A stretch of DNA of 64,000 nucleotides from Burkholderiales bacterium (GTDB taxonomy: Bacteria > Pseudomonadota > Gammaproteobacteria > Burkholderiales > Burkholderiaceae_C). The notes under the pieces are model-generated. The model saw only the letters and a list, made by a program, of their open reading frames with translations, was not told the DNA's origin and ran no database searches. The position numbers were made by a program, and so were the translations under genes. The stretch is from NCBI GenBank assembly GCA_016185015.1, contig JACPOI010000040.1, positions 1-64,000 of the forward strand, given 5' to 3'. Position 1 is the first letter of the stretch. The number at the start of each line of letters is the position of its first letter. Below, one piece after another: positions 1-8,951 of the stretch.

Positions 1-88
1 ACCCTTTGAATCACCGCATAACGTCCAGCCTCTTTGACACTCATCCATGCCCCTTTCCCGTCCATCTATGCCCCCTGTTTAAAAATAA

Positions 89-131
89 GGGGACATTTCT
101 AACTTGGATAAAGGTGACATTACCAACTTGG
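89..131. repeat. Two tandem 19-bp repeats resembling an insertion-sequence end
   Basis: Two copies of a 19-bp motif (GGGGACATTTCTAACTTGG at 89-107 and GGTGACATTACCAACTTGG at 113-131) match at 16 of 19 positions with a 24-bp period. Multiple repeats beginning GGTGACATT are typical of the transposase-binding ends of some IS21/IS481-type elements, so this may be a leftover end. No transposase gene is in the window, so the rest would lie upstream or be lost. Confidence 0.35.
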
Positions 132-205
132 GCTCACACCCGGGGTGCAGCGGGCGCGCCATGTAAAATGCGCGCAGTCGATTACCCGTCTATTGAGGAA
201 ACACC

Positions 206-334
206 ATGTCCCACGAGCCGTCCAAGTCTGCCGATCCGATCGAAAACATCGTTCACTCCATCCCGGTCGTGATCCCGGTCCTTGGCGCCCTGATGATCTT
301 CCTGCTGGCCTTCATCGCCGTCTTCATGGCCTAA
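206..334 (+). CDS. Small single-pass membrane peptide, 42 aa
   Basis: A 42-residue open frame with a good ribosome site (GAGGAA at 194-199, six bases before the ATG). The first 17 residues are polar and charged (MSHEPSKSADPIENIVH). The rest is one hydrophobic helix ending in FIAVFMA at the stop, so it is probably an inner-membrane peptide. It converges on modC with a 25-bp gap, and its promoter must lie near the repeat pair at 89-131. It is too short for family assignment by eye. Small subunits of oxidases or transporters have this layout, but nothing here identifies a partner. I do not recognise the function. Confidence 0.6.
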   Translation: MSHEPSKSADPIENIVHSIPVVIPVLGALMIFLLAFIAVFMA

Positions 335-359
335 AGCACCCCGCCCGGCGCACGGCGCT

Positions 360-1520
360 TCAGCCGCCGGTGCGCTGCGGCATGATGTGGATCCCCTGCC
401 GGGGGATCTGCACCAGCAGCTTCCCCCCCACGCCCGATCCCAGTCGCCGCAGTTGAGCGGTTGACAGGTTGAGCGTCAGCTTTTCCGAAGCCAGGCCTTC
501 GGGCACCAGCGTACACAGGCTGGTTTCGCCCAGGGCCAGCACCTCCACCAGAGTGCACACCAGGCGGTTGTGCGTGTCGTCAGCCGGCGCGGCCGCATCC
601 GGCAAGAGCACGTCCACGTGCTCGCCGGCCAGCACCCAGGTCACGGCCACGCCGTCGTCCAGGCGGTGCTTGTCGATCACCTGCAGGTCCAGCCCCGCAC
701 CATCCTGTCCCTCCCAGCGCAACACGCCCCGGTCACCCGGCACACGCCGGAAGCGGCCGCGGAAGTGGTTCTGGATGCCCACCAGATCGGCCACACGCGC
801 ATTGCGGGGGCTGGAAAAAACGCGCTCCGGTGGCCCGCTTTGCAGCGTGGCCCCGGCATCGACGATCACCACGCGATCGGCCAGCCGGCGCGCTTCCGAC
901 AGATCGTGCGTCACCAGCACCATGGGGGTGGAGACCTGCTGGCGCAGGGCGGCAAGCTCGCGGTAAAGCGTCTGGCGCGTGGGCGCGTCCACGGCAGAGA
1001 AGGGCTCGTCGAGCAGCAGCACGCCACCCGGCTCGACATGGCCATCCTGCGGCCGCAGGATACGGCGCAAGGCCCGGGCCAGCGCCACGCGTTGTTGTTG
1101 GCCACCGGAGAGCTGGGCTGGCCGCCGCTGCTCCAGCCCGGCCAGACCCAGCCGTTCGAACAACGCGCGCAGCGAGGCGTCCTGCCGGATGTCCAGGCTG
1201 GACGGGCAGGCCACGGCTACGTTTTCCAGCGCGGTGAGATGCGGAAACAGGGCGTAGTGCTGGAACACCAGCCCCACTCGACGCTGCTGCGGTGTCAGGC
1301 AGATGCCACGCGCGCTGTCGAACCACGCTTGATCGCCAACCTGGACCATGCCCTGCAGCTGCGGCGCGCGCAACAGGCCGGCCACTGCGCGCAGCAAGGA
1401 GGTCTTGCCGCTGCCCGAAGGGCCTACCAGCGCAATCAGTTCCCCCGCGGCACACTCGAACTCTGCCGCCAGCGGCATGGGCACCAGGTTCTGCAGTTGG
1501 ACCTGGAGCCTGCCCATCAA
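360..1520 (-). CDS. modC: Molybdate ABC transporter ATP-binding protein ModC
   Basis: ATPase subunit that powers molybdate uptake at the inner-membrane face. The 386-residue protein shows Walker A GPSGSGKT (about residues 33-40), a Q-loop in FQHYALFPH, the ABC signature LSGGQQQR (about 137-144) and Walker B VLLLDEP (about 167-173). The C-terminal 100 or so residues form a TOBE-like domain, the part that binds oxyanion in ModC proteins. Its start overlaps the modB stop by 4 bp, so the two are translationally coupled, and it is the last gene of modABC. A 14-residue insertion ([14 protein letters not shown]) sits between signature and Walker B. Other oxyanions such as tungstate or sulfate are less likely, given ModA. 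Confidence 0.93.
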   Translation of the reverse strand: MMGRLQVQLQNLVPMPLAAEFECAAGELIALVGPSGSGKTSLLRAVAGLLRAPQLQGMVQVGDQAWFDSARGICLTPQQRRVGLVFQHYALFPHLTALENVAVACPSSLDIRQDASLRALFERLGLAGLEQRRPAQLSGGQQQRVALARALRRILRPQDGHVEPGGVLLLDEPFSAVDAPTRQTLYRELAALRQQVSTPMVLVTHDLSEARRLADRVVIVDAGATLQSGPPERVFSSPRNARVADLVGIQNHFRGRFRRVPGDRGVLRWEGQDGAGLDLQVIDKHRLDDGVAVTWVLAGEHVDVLLPDAAAPADDTHNRLVCTLVEVLALGETSLCTLVPEGLASEKLTLNLSTAQLRRLGSGVGGKLLVQIPRQGIHIMPQRTGG

Positions 1521-2197
1521 CGCTCCTGCAAACTGCGCGCCGCGGCCTGTCGGCGATCGGCGGCAAACACCAGCGCCAGCGCCAGCAGCGAGAACAACAC
1601 CAGCGCCAGCGCCATGCCGTGCGCGCCGCCCAGGTCAAAGGCCTGGACCCGGTCGTAGATGGCCACGCTCAGGGTGCGCGTCTCGCCTGGGATGCTGCCG
1701 CCCACCATCAGCACCACGCCGAATTCGCCCAGGGTGTGCGCCACCGTCAGCGCCACGCCGGCCAGCAGGCCGGGCCAGGCCAGCGGCAGCTCGATGCGCC
1801 AGAAGGTCTGCCACCCACTCAGACCCGAGACCCAGGCCGCCTCGCGCAGGCTGTGCGGCAGGGCGGCAAAGGAGCGCTGGATGGGCTGCACCATGAAAGG
1901 CAGGTTGACCAGCAGGCTGGCCAGCAGCAAGCCTTCGAAGCTGAAGACCAGACGCAGGTTCAGCGCCAAGGCCAGCCAGGCGCCGAGCGCCGAGCCCTGG
2001 CCGAAGGCCAGCAAGAGGTAGAAGCCGATCACCGTGGGCGGGAGCAGCAGCGGCAGCATGAGCAGCGCCTCCACCAGCGGCTTGCCGCGCCAGGCACTCA
2101 GGGCCAGCCAGCGCGCCAGCCACAGCCCCGGCGGCAGCAGCAGCAACGCGGTGGCCGCGGCGAGCAGCAGGGAGACGCGGGCGGCCTGGTAATCCAT
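1517..2197 (-). CDS. modB: Molybdate ABC transporter permease ModB
   Basis: Inner-membrane channel subunit for molybdate. The protein is 226 residues with about five or six hydrophobic helices. It has a typical EAA-type coupling loop (LREAAWVSGLSGWQTFWRIE) that docks onto the ATPase. The length matches the ModB family (about 225-230). It lies 30 bp downstream of modA and overlaps modC by 4 bp, which fixes its role in the same transporter. The only oddity is a Leu/Arg-rich tail that extends into the modC start. Confidence 0.92.
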   Translation of the reverse strand: MDYQAARVSLLLAAATALLLLPPGLWLARWLALSAWRGKPLVEALLMLPLLLPPTVIGFYLLLAFGQGSALGAWLALALNLRLVFSFEGLLLASLLVNLPFMVQPIQRSFAALPHSLREAAWVSGLSGWQTFWRIELPLAWPGLLAGVALTVAHTLGEFGVVLMVGGSIPGETRTLSVAIYDRVQAFDLGGAHGMALALVLFSLLALALVFAADRRQAAARSLQER

Positions 2198-2227
2198 GCG
2201 CCGATTATGTCCGGGGGCTCTGTGCCA

Positions 2228-3067
2228 TCAGACCGCGAAGCCGTAGCGCCGGAACACCGCCTGGGCCGCCGGCGACTGCAGGTAGGCGTAGAGGCGCAGG
2301 GCGGTGTCGGGCGCGTCTTTCAGCAGCACCATGCGCTGGCGGATGGGCGCGTGCAGTGTGCCTGGCAAGGTGATGTGCCGCCCCAGCCGGGACAGCTCCG
2401 GCGCCGACGCCAGCGAAACGGAGGTGATGCCAGCCTGTGCCGCGCCGGTGGTTATGAACTGGGTGGCCTGGGCGATGTTCTCGCCCAGCACCAGTTTCGG
2501 TTTCACCAGCTGCCACATGCCCAGTTTTTCCAGCGCCTCGCGCGCCGCACGTCCGTAAGGCGCCAGTTCCGGGTTCGCAATGGCGAATTTGCCAACCGTG
2601 GCCCAGCCCGCCCGCAGGCCCCGGAGTTCGGCATCGAGTTTCAGAGCCGAACCCTGGGGCACGTAAAGCGCCAGATGACCTTCGGCATACACCCGCCCCC
2701 GGTCATGCCCGCCTTCAAGCAAGGTTCGCGTCAGACCTGCCTCGGCCAGCTGCAGGACCCAGCTCTCGTCCGCTGACATGAAAAGATGAACTGGCAGCCC
2801 CTGCCGGATCTGGCGCGCAAAGTTGCCGGACGAGCCATAGCTGGCCTCGACCTTGAGGCCCGTTTCCTTCTGGAAGGTCTCCAGCAGCTGAGCCAGTACA
2901 AACTTCAGGTCGCTGGCGGCGGCGACGCGCAGTACAGGCGGCTTGGCCCAGCTCGGCCGCGCCGCCAGGCCCAGGGCGAGCAGCGCGAGGCAGTGCCGGC
3001 GCCGCAAGCCCGGGCCGGCTTTGGATGCCCGTTTTTGATGTGGCATAAAGTTATGCATGTTTTGCAT
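2228..3067 (-). CDS. modA: Periplasmic molybdate-binding protein ModA
   Basis: Captures molybdate in the periplasm and delivers it to ModBC. A basic N-terminus plus hydrophobic stretch ending PSWA forms a signal peptide. The mature protein starts with the family motif AAASDL, and the total of 279 aa fits ModA with a long leader. Three in-frame ATGs (3067, 3058, 3046) are possible starts; none has a strong ribosome site, and I give the longest. A short palindrome (GCATAA-AG-TTATGC, 3043-3056) and repeated TGCAT motifs overlap the start region. I see no clear ModE box. It is transcribed divergently from pckG. Confidence 0.9.
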   Translation of the reverse strand: MQNMHNFMPHQKRASKAGPGLRRRHCLALLALGLAARPSWAKPPVLRVAAASDLKFVLAQLLETFQKETGLKVEASYGSSGNFARQIRQGLPVHLFMSADESWVLQLAEAGLTRTLLEGGHDRGRVYAEGHLALYVPQGSALKLDAELRGLRAGWATVGKFAIANPELAPYGRAAREALEKLGMWQLVKPKLVLGENIAQATQFITTGAAQAGITSVSLASAPELSRLGRHITLPGTLHAPIRQRMVLLKDAPDTALRLYAYLQSPAAQAVFRRYGFAV

Positions 3068-3235
3068 GGATTTCGTCTGTAACCCGGATGTAACCCCGAA
3101 TCCACTTCATACAATGGCCCGCACAACGCTGGCAGCCGCCCTTTGGGGGCCTCGGTGCCAGGCATTTTCCGGAAGCTGCGGGCCAAGCCGCACGGGCCGG
3201 TTTCGAAGAGATCACCATAACCAGGAGCCTAATCC

Positions 3236-5116
3236 ATGAATTCCCCCGTGATGCAGGGCCTACACCTCAATGCCCCGAGCCATGTAAAACACGCACGGCT
3301 GCTGGCCTGGGTGGCCGACATGGCCGCCCTGTGCAAACCCGACGCCATCTACTGGTGCGACGGCAGCGACGAAGAGTACCAGCGCCTGTGCGAACAGCTG
3401 GTCCAGGCCGGCACCTTCACCCGGCTCAATGATGCCAAGCGCCCCAACAGCTTCTTGTGCCGCTCCGACGCCAGCGACGTGGCGCGCGTGGAAGACCGCA
3501 CCTTCATCTGCTCGGCCCGCAAGGACGATGCCGGCCCGACCAACAACTGGGTCGAGCCGACCGAGATGCGCGCGCTGCTGCAATACGGCAAGGCCGACGG
3601 CACGCCCGCCCTCTTCAATGGCTGCATGAAGGGCCGCACCATGTACGTGGTGCCTTTCTCCATGGGCCCGCTGGGCAGCGACATCGCCCACATCGGTGTC
3701 GAACTCTCCGACAGCGCCTATGTGGCCGTCAACATGAAGCTCATGACGCGCATGGGCAAGCCCGTCTTCGAGGTGCTGGGTACCGACGGCGATTTCGTGC
3801 CGGCCATGCACACCGTGGGTGCGCCGTTGCAGCCGGGCCAGCAGGACAGCAAGTGGCCCTGCAACCAGACCAAGTACATCGTGCACTACCCCGAGACGCG
3901 CGAGATCTGGTCCTACGGCTCCGGCTACGGCGGCAATGCGCTGCTGGGCAAGAAGTGCTTCGCACTGCGCATCGCCTCCAACATGGGCCGCGACGAAGGC
4001 TGGCTGGCCGAGCACATGCTGATCCTCGGTGTGACCAGCCCCAAGGGCAAGAAGTACCACGTGGCTGCAGCCTTCCCCAGCGCCTGCGGCAAGACCAACT
4101 TCTCGATGCTGGTGCCGCCCAAGGGCTTCGAGGGCTGGAAGGTCACCACCATCGGCGACGACATTGCCTGGATCAAGCCGGGCAAGGACGGCCGCATGTA
4201 CGCCATCAACCCGGAAGCCGGCTACTTCGGCGTGGCCCCGGGCACCAACTACAAGACCAACCCGAACTGCATGGAGTCGCTCAAGAGCGATGTGATCTAC
4301 ACCAACGTCGCACTGACCGACGACGGCGACGTCTGGTGGGAAGGCATGGACGGCGCCGCGCCGGCCCACGCCATCGACTGGCAGGGCAAGGACTGGACGC
4401 CTCAGATCGCCAAGGAAACCGGCGCCAAGGCGGCCCATCCGAATTCGCGTTTCACCGTGGCCGCCACCAACAATCCGGCCCTGGACCCCGAGTGGGACAA
4501 CCCCAAGGGCGTGACCATCGACGCCTTCATCTTCGGCGGCCGCCGCTCCAACACCGTGCCGCTGGTGACCGAGGCCCGCAACTGGGTGGAAGGCGTCTAC
4601 ATGGCCGCCACCATGGGCTCGGAGACCACCGCCGCTATCATCGGCCAGCAGGGCGTGGTGCGCCGCGACCCGTTTGCCATGCTGCCCTTCACCGGCTACC
4701 ACATGGGCGACTACTTCCAGCACTGGCTCAACCTGGGCGAGAAGGTCGCCGCCCAGGGTGGCCGCCTGCCGTCGATCTTTACGACCAACTGGTTCCGTAA
4801 GGGTGAGGATGGCAAGTTCGTCTGGCCTGGCTATGGCGAGAACATGCGTGTGCTCAAGTGGATGATCGACCGCATTGAAGACGAGGTCCAGGGCAAGGAG
4901 CATTTCTACGGCCTGACCCCGAGCTACGACGAAGTCAACTGGAAGGGCCTGGACTTCACGCCCGAGCAGTTCCACGCCGTGACCAGCATCGACAAGCAGC
5001 TCTGGCTCAGCGAACTCAAGCTGCACGACGCACTGTTCGAGCAGATCGATGCACGCCTGCCCAAGGCCCTGCGTGATACACGCCAGCGCATCGAAAAGCT
5101 GCTGACCGCCGGCTGA
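3236..5116 (+). CDS. pckG: Phosphoenolpyruvate carboxykinase, GTP-dependent
   Basis: Catalyses oxaloacetate + GTP to phosphoenolpyruvate + GDP + CO2, the entry step of gluconeogenesis, in the cytoplasm. The 626-residue protein fits the GTP-type family (about 600-625). It shows the kinase-1 loop FPSACGKTN with its reactive cysteine (about residues 281-289) and the kinase-2 metal motif GDDIAW (about 305-310). The distinct ATP-type enzyme lacks this Cys-containing loop. An AGGAG ribosome site lies just before the ATG. The gene stands alone, divergent from modA, and ends at a strong hairpin terminator. Confidence 0.97.
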   Translation: MNSPVMQGLHLNAPSHVKHARLLAWVADMAALCKPDAIYWCDGSDEEYQRLCEQLVQAGTFTRLNDAKRPNSFLCRSDASDVARVEDRTFICSARKDDAGPTNNWVEPTEMRALLQYGKADGTPALFNGCMKGRTMYVVPFSMGPLGSDIAHIGVELSDSAYVAVNMKLMTRMGKPVFEVLGTDGDFVPAMHTVGAPLQPGQQDSKWPCNQTKYIVHYPETREIWSYGSGYGGNALLGKKCFALRIASNMGRDEGWLAEHMLILGVTSPKGKKYHVAAAFPSACGKTNFSMLVPPKGFEGWKVTTIGDDIAWIKPGKDGRMYAINPEAGYFGVAPGTNYKTNPNCMESLKSDVIYTNVALTDDGDVWWEGMDGAAPAHAIDWQGKDWTPQIAKETGAKAAHPNSRFTVAATNNPALDPEWDNPKGVTIDAFIFGGRRSNTVPLVTEARNWVEGVYMAATMGSETTAAIIGQQGVVRRDPFAMLPFTGYHMGDYFQHWLNLGEKVAAQGGRLPSIFTTNWFRKGEDGKFVWPGYGENMRVLKWMIDRIEDEVQGKEHFYGLTPSYDEVNWKGLDFTPEQFHAVTSIDKQLWLSELKLHDALFEQIDARLPKALRDTRQRIEKLLTAG

Positions 5117-5134
5117 TCCGGCCTCCGCCGGCAA

Positions 5135-5167
5135 GAAAAAAGCCACCGCATGCGGTGGCTTTTTTTA
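5135..5167. terminator. Bidirectional intrinsic terminator after pckG
   Basis: A perfect GC-rich stem, AGCCACCGCATGCGGTGGCT, flanked by A- and T-runs, so it can work on both strands. It ends pckG and also the convergent minus-strand gene at 5203. The same hairpin recurs at 5951-5982. Confidence 0.9.
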
Positions 5168-5202
5168 CGGGCGGCGCCAGCCAGATGCCGGCTGGCCGGC
5201 CT

Positions 5203-5856
5203 TCAGTTCTGCTCCGGAGCCGCCACCTTGACGCCGCGGCTGGCGCGGATGCTGCCAGAGGGCTCACGCAACCTGAGCGCGACCGCCTCGGGCACCAGGC
5301 CTGGCGGCAGCTGGATCTTGCCTTCGGTCTTGATGTAGCGTCCGACCCGCATCTGGGCGCTGCCAACCGCTCGCTGCCCCGACGGGGGGTATTCCCATAC
5401 CGTGGGACGCCCCTCCAGGGTTCCCGCGATCAGGAACTCCAGCGTGCCCTCATACAGACGCCCTTCGTTGGAAATGGTGAACTCATAACGCAGCTGGCCC
5501 GGGACGGTGTTGTCACGTACAACCTGCAGCGCCTGGATGTCCAGGCCTTCAAGTTTGCGCAACTCCATCACATCCGGCGTCGCTGTAGCCTGGGTGCCGC
5601 GTTCTGGCTGCGCCGCTTTCTGCTCGTCCCCGGTCTGGGAGGCAGACTCGGCGACCGGGGTAGACGCGGCCGTCCGTTGCCGGTAACGCTCGAAAAGCAT
5701 CCCCGCGTAGAACAGCGCCGCACAGACCAGCACCAGGCTGGCCACCCGGAACCCGCTCAACACCATGGCTTTCCAGCGTGGCAGGGGTTCGTTGATCACG
5801 ATACTCGGCGGCATTTGTGCAAACAAAGTCCGGCCGATAGAAAAGGGCATGCCCAT
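5203..5856 (-). CDS. Membrane-anchored protein of unknown function
   Basis: About 217 residues from the ATG at 5856 (GAGAG upstream at slightly long spacing). Longer starts at 5901 and shorter ones at 5850 or 5814 are possible. Visible are a short cytoplasmic N-terminus, one membrane helix (VASLVLVCAALFYAGMLF), a low-complexity Ala/Thr/Gln/Glu linker and a C-terminal domain of alternating beta-like segments (LRYEFTISNEGRLYEGTLEF, then GRYIKTEGKIQLP). The layout suggests a periplasmic beta-rich domain tethered to the inner membrane. I do not recognise the family. It lies alone between two copies of one terminator hairpin. Confidence 0.7.
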   Translation of the reverse strand: MGMPFSIGRTLFAQMPPSIVINEPLPRWKAMVLSGFRVASLVLVCAALFYAGMLFERYRQRTAASTPVAESASQTGDEQKAAQPERGTQATATPDVMELRKLEGLDIQALQVVRDNTVPGQLRYEFTISNEGRLYEGTLEFLIAGTLEGRPTVWEYPPSGQRAVGSAQMRVGRYIKTEGKIQLPPGLVPEAVALRLREPSGSIRASRGVKVAAPEQN

Positions 5857-5950
5857 GTGTTTATGAATCTCTCGATGGCTGATGAAGCACTCGCTTCTCA
5901 TTTTGGCTATGCCGCCCGATTATCACCGGGAGCTTGCCCCTGCACATGAG

Positions 5951-5982
5951 AAAAAAGCCACCGCATGCGGTGGCTTTTTCTT
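5951..5982. terminator. Second copy of the pckG-type terminator
   Basis: The same stem as at 5135-5167 with A- and T-tracts. Its extended flank (GCAAGAAAAA) matches the first copy in inverted orientation. It follows the minus-strand gene ending at 6023. Confidence 0.88.
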
Positions 5983-6022
5983 GCGGCCCTTGGCCGCGCG
6001 CTGCGGCCATGCCGACCGAGGC

Positions 6023-6544
6023 TTACTCGTTCCAGACGCGATGGGTCATGCGAGCAACGCGGCCTGCCGCGGCGTAGTTCACCACCGGGCCCACCGTCTC
6101 GCTGGTCACGGCAACTTCAACGTCGTCCTGGGCGCGGCTGGCTGCCGCTTGGATATCAGCCATCACGCGAGGGTCCTTGCGGGCCAGATCCCACAGGCGC
6201 TCGTCGGCGCGGCGACGGGCCAAGCCTTGCGACCAGCCGTCCAGGCCGGCCATGACACGAGCGGCCAGACCGCGGGCTGTCGGGGCCAACAGGGCCAGCG
6301 CCGCAAAACCGATCACCCACATCAGCACCCAGGCGGCCAGCAGGTGACCGTCGGCCCAGGTTTCCATGAGTTGGTCAGCCACCACCACCAGGGTCGCCAC
6401 CATGGCGGCCAACAGCACGCCGGCCAAGCCGCGCGTCGCGTCCAGGCCCTTGCGCAGGACGCTGGCGCTGTGCATCACACGCTCCATGCGCTCCACGCCC
6501 GGGTGACGGGTGGGGTACTCAAGGTGTACGAAACTGTTGTTCAT
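6023..6544 (-). CDS. Two-helix membrane protein of unknown function
   Basis: A 173-residue protein with a strong AGGAGG ribosome site. Two hydrophobic helices sit near residues 38-57 and 68-86 (GLAGVLLAAMVATLVVVAD and AAWVLMWVIGFAALALLAP). They are followed by a charged soluble C-terminal half (RRRADERLWDLARKDPRVMAD). It probably sits in the inner membrane with its tail in the cytoplasm. The gene is divergent from a LysR regulator, and the shared 118-bp intergenic region carries nested palindromes, so that regulator may control it. I do not recognise the family. Confidence 0.75.
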   Translation of the reverse strand: MNNSFVHLEYPTRHPGVERMERVMHSASVLRKGLDATRGLAGVLLAAMVATLVVVADQLMETWADGHLLAAWVLMWVIGFAALALLAPTARGLAARVMAGLDGWSQGLARRRADERLWDLARKDPRVMADIQAAASRAQDDVEVAVTSETVGPVVNYAAAGRVARMTHRVWNE

Positions 6545-6597
6545 GATGGACCTCCTGTTTGAAATCTTTGCTGCAATGCCGCAATCTTAGGGTTTCT

Positions 6598-6646
6598 ACT
6601 ACCGTCATTCAACTTTATATTAATGATGAGCATCATTCACGGTAGT
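6598..6646. promoter_or_regulatory. Nested palindromes in a divergent promoter, probable LysR operator
   Basis: An outer inverted repeat ACTACCGT (6598-6605) and ACGGTAGT (6639-6646) encloses a perfect palindrome AATGATG-AG-CATCATT (6622-6637). It is A+T-rich, lies 16 bp before the regulator ATG, and faces the membrane protein gene on the other side. The position is typical of autoregulated LysR operators. Confidence 0.55.
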
Positions 6647-6662
6647 GATATATCATCTCCGC

Positions 6663-7622
6663 ATGGCCGAACTCAACTTCCGCACCCTCGATCTGAACCT
6701 GCTGCGCGTGTTCAACGAAGTGATGACCGAGCGCAGTTTGACGAAGGCTGCCAGCAAGCTGGCACTTACTCAGCCAGCCGTCAGCAATGCGCTGCGTCGT
6801 CTGCGTACGGTGCTGGGCGACGAACTCCTGCGCCGCAGCGGCCAGGGCCTGGAGCCCACGCCCCGCGCCCTGGCCTTGTGGCCGACGGTGCAGCAGGCCC
6901 TGCAGGCTTTGCAGGAGACGCTGGCGCCGGGCCGTTTCGTGCCCGGTCAGGCCAACACCACCTTCGTGCTGGCCATGGCCGACGCCACGGCTGCCGAGCT
7001 GATCCCCGGCCTGATCGCCGTCATCGACCGCGAAGCCCCGGGCGTGACCATCCGTGTGGTGCCGCTGACCACGCGCGACCCGCGCCGTCTGCTCGACGAG
7101 GAAGCGGCCGACCTGGCCATCGGCTACTTTCCGGCCGTGCTGGCCTCACTGACCGCCCAGGCCCAGGCTGGCGAGACGGTGGCCTACGAGCATCAGCGCC
7201 TTTACCTCAGCAACTATGTCTGCGTGATGCGGCGCGACCATCCGCTGGCCCGCGAAGAGCTGACGCTGGACCGTTATTGCGCAGCGCGCCACCTGCTGGT
7301 CAGCTTCTCGGGCCGGCCCTATGGCTTCATCGACGAGGCGCTGGCCGGACTGGGCCGGCAACGCCACATCGTGCTCACCGTCAATCAGTTCTTCACCGCC
7401 GGGCGCGTGGTGGCCACGTCCGACCTGCTGACCGTGCTGCCGCGGCATTTCGTGAGCGTGACCGGCATCGCCGACCAGCTGGTGCTGCGCGAGCTGCCCT
7501 TCAAGGTGCCGGCCGTGCACGTCGATGAGGTCTGGCACCGGCGTCTGCAGCACAGCGGCGCGCACGCGTGGCTGCGCGAGGTGCTGGCGCATCTGCCTCA
7601 GCAGCGCCGGCCGGTCGAATAA
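6663..7622 (+). CDS. LysR-family transcriptional regulator
   Basis: A 319-residue LysR regulator, counted from the ATG at 6663. An upstream in-frame ATG at 6645 would put six extra residues inside the probable operator. The N-terminal winged helix (LNLLRVFNEVMTERSLTKAA through QPAVSNALRRLR) is complete. The effector domain (SYVC-like segment, FSGRPYGFIDEAL, TSDLLTVLPR) resembles the NahR/LinR branch that senses aromatic or chlorinated acids; this is a resemblance only. The divergent partner is the two-helix membrane protein at 6023. The nested palindromes between them suggest that it controls itself and that gene. Confidence 0.88.
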   Translation: MAELNFRTLDLNLLRVFNEVMTERSLTKAASKLALTQPAVSNALRRLRTVLGDELLRRSGQGLEPTPRALALWPTVQQALQALQETLAPGRFVPGQANTTFVLAMADATAAELIPGLIAVIDREAPGVTIRVVPLTTRDPRRLLDEEAADLAIGYFPAVLASLTAQAQAGETVAYEHQRLYLSNYVCVMRRDHPLAREELTLDRYCAARHLLVSFSGRPYGFIDEALAGLGRQRHIVLTVNQFFTAGRVVATSDLLTVLPRHFVSVTGIADQLVLRELPFKVPAVHVDEVWHRRLQHSGAHAWLREVLAHLPQQRRPVE

Positions 7623-7709
7623 GTATTACCCCTTCTTTTTGACCAGGGTCAATCGGTCGTACGATCTCACCGATAAACTCCGGTACACCGAAAAGAAAGG
7701 AAACCCTCC

Positions 7710-8132
7710 ATGAAAATTCTTCTGGCCGTTGATGGCAGCGAGTACACCAAGAAGATGCTGGCCTACCTGACCACGCACGACAGCCTGTTCAGCGCAGACA
7801 ACAGCTACACCATTTTCACGGCCCAGCCCCAGCTGCCCCCCCGTGCGCGCGCAGCGGTCGGCAAGGAAATCGTCGACAAGTACCACACCGAAGAAGCCGA
7901 GAAGATCGTGAGCCCGGTGTCCAAGTTCCTCGCCCGCCACGGCATTGAGGCCAAGAGCCAGTGGAAAGTCGGCCACGCCGGCGAAACCATCGCCAAGGCG
8001 GCCGAGTCCGGCAAGTTCGATCTGGTCGTCATGGGCTCGCACGGCCACAGCGCCCTGGGCAACCTGGTGCTGGGTTCCGTCGCCACGCAGGTGCTGGCGC
8101 ACTGCTCAGTGCCCGTGCTGCTGGTGCGCTGA
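7710..8132 (+). CDS. Universal stress protein (UspA family)
   Basis: A 140-residue single-domain Usp protein, cytoplasmic. It begins MKILLAVDGSEYT. Near the C-terminus it carries the ATP-binding pattern G-x2-G-x9-G-S (MGSHGHSALGNLVLGSVA), followed by the final strand PVLLVR. It therefore belongs to the nucleotide-binding type. A GGAAA ribosome site precedes the start. The gene stands alone after the LysR gene, with an 87-bp gap that can hold its own promoter, and converges on the EAL gene. Confidence 0.92.
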   Translation: MKILLAVDGSEYTKKMLAYLTTHDSLFSADNSYTIFTAQPQLPPRARAAVGKEIVDKYHTEEAEKIVSPVSKFLARHGIEAKSQWKVGHAGETIAKAAESGKFDLVVMGSHGHSALGNLVLGSVATQVLAHCSVPVLLVR

Positions 8133-8145
8133 GCCGCACCCGCCC

Positions 8146-8177
8146 GCCGTCACCGGCCAAACAGGCCGGGTGACGGC
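8146..8177. terminator. Hairpin shared by convergent usp and EAL genes
   Basis: The stem GCCGTCACCGGCC pairs with GGCCGGGTGACGGC with one bulged base and a five-base loop. It spans the stop codon of the minus-strand gene. There is no T-run, so termination activity is likely but not certain. Confidence 0.5.
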
Positions 8178-8923
8178 AACTCCGCCAGGGACCGGAACGC
8201 CGGCCTGGCGAAGTAATACCCCTGGAAGAGCTCCACCCCGAGGTCCTGCAAGGCCAGGTACTCCTCGCGCGTCTCGATGCCCTCGGCAATCACCTGGATG
8301 GAAAGCTCCCGGCAGACCGCCATCATGCCCCTGACGATGGCCTGTCGCCGCCGGTCGTGATCGATCCCGCGGATGAGCGCCATATCCAGCTTGATCAGGT
8401 CGGTCTGGATCTCTGCCAGCAGGTTCAGGCCCGCATGCCCCGCGCCAAAATCGTCCAACGCCGTCAGGAAACCTCGCTCCTTGTAATGGCGCACGATGTT
8501 GCGTACATGGCCCAGGTCGGTGATGTACTCGTTCTCCGTGAACTCGAAAATGATCTGCCGGATCGGAAAGTTGTACGTTTCAGCCGCCTCGATCGTGGTG
8601 CGGATGCACAACTCCGGCCGGTACACCGCATTGGGCATGAAGTTGATGCTGATCAGCGAGGGCACCTGCAGTTCGGCGGCCAGCTGGATGGCCTTGACGC
8701 GGCAGGCCTGGTCGAAGGCGTAACGGTTGTCTTCGTTGACATGCTGGAAGACCCGGGCGGCTGGCTCTCCCTGCAGGCCGCGCACCAGCGCCTCCTGCGC
8801 GTAGACGCTCTGCGTGCTGGCCTGCACGATGGGCTGGAAGGCCATGGCGAAATCGAAGCCCAGGCCGGCCCCGGCAGCACATTCGGCACAGCCGATCTTG
8901 CGGAAATTCTTCTGTTCATGCAT
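8150..8923 (-). CDS. EAL-domain c-di-GMP phosphodiesterase
   Basis: A stand-alone EAL domain (257 aa) that hydrolyses cyclic di-GMP. All signature motifs are present: EAL in QEALVRG (residues 44-46), the Asn in SINFMPN, FEFTEN, LDDFGAG, IKLD, AEGIET and FQGYYF. Catalytic activity is therefore expected. The N-terminus has a CAEC motif, so a metal or redox role is conceivable. It has no membrane helix and no GGDEF partner. It follows the M14 peptidase gene by 28 bp on the same strand and may be co-transcribed. Confidence 0.9.
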   Translation of the reverse strand: MHEQKNFRKIGCAECAAGAGLGFDFAMAFQPIVQASTQSVYAQEALVRGLQGEPAARVFQHVNEDNRYAFDQACRVKAIQLAAELQVPSLISINFMPNAVYRPELCIRTTIEAAETYNFPIRQIIFEFTENEYITDLGHVRNIVRHYKERGFLTALDDFGAGHAGLNLLAEIQTDLIKLDMALIRGIDHDRRRQAIVRGMMAVCRELSIQVIAEGIETREEYLALQDLGVELFQGYYFARPAFRSLAELPSPGLFGR

Positions 8924-8951
8924 GACGACAGGGCACCGGGGTATGACTCAC

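Noticed and set aside
3043-3056. GCATAA-AG-TTATGC as a ModE operator for modABC
   Set aside because: It does not resemble the known ModE box and overlaps possible start codons, so it was not listed as an operator.
3260-5146. Long open frame antisense to pckG (628 codons)
   Set aside because: It mirrors the third-base G/C bias of pckG and is rich in Val, His, Gly and Asp without domain motifs, so it is a shadow.
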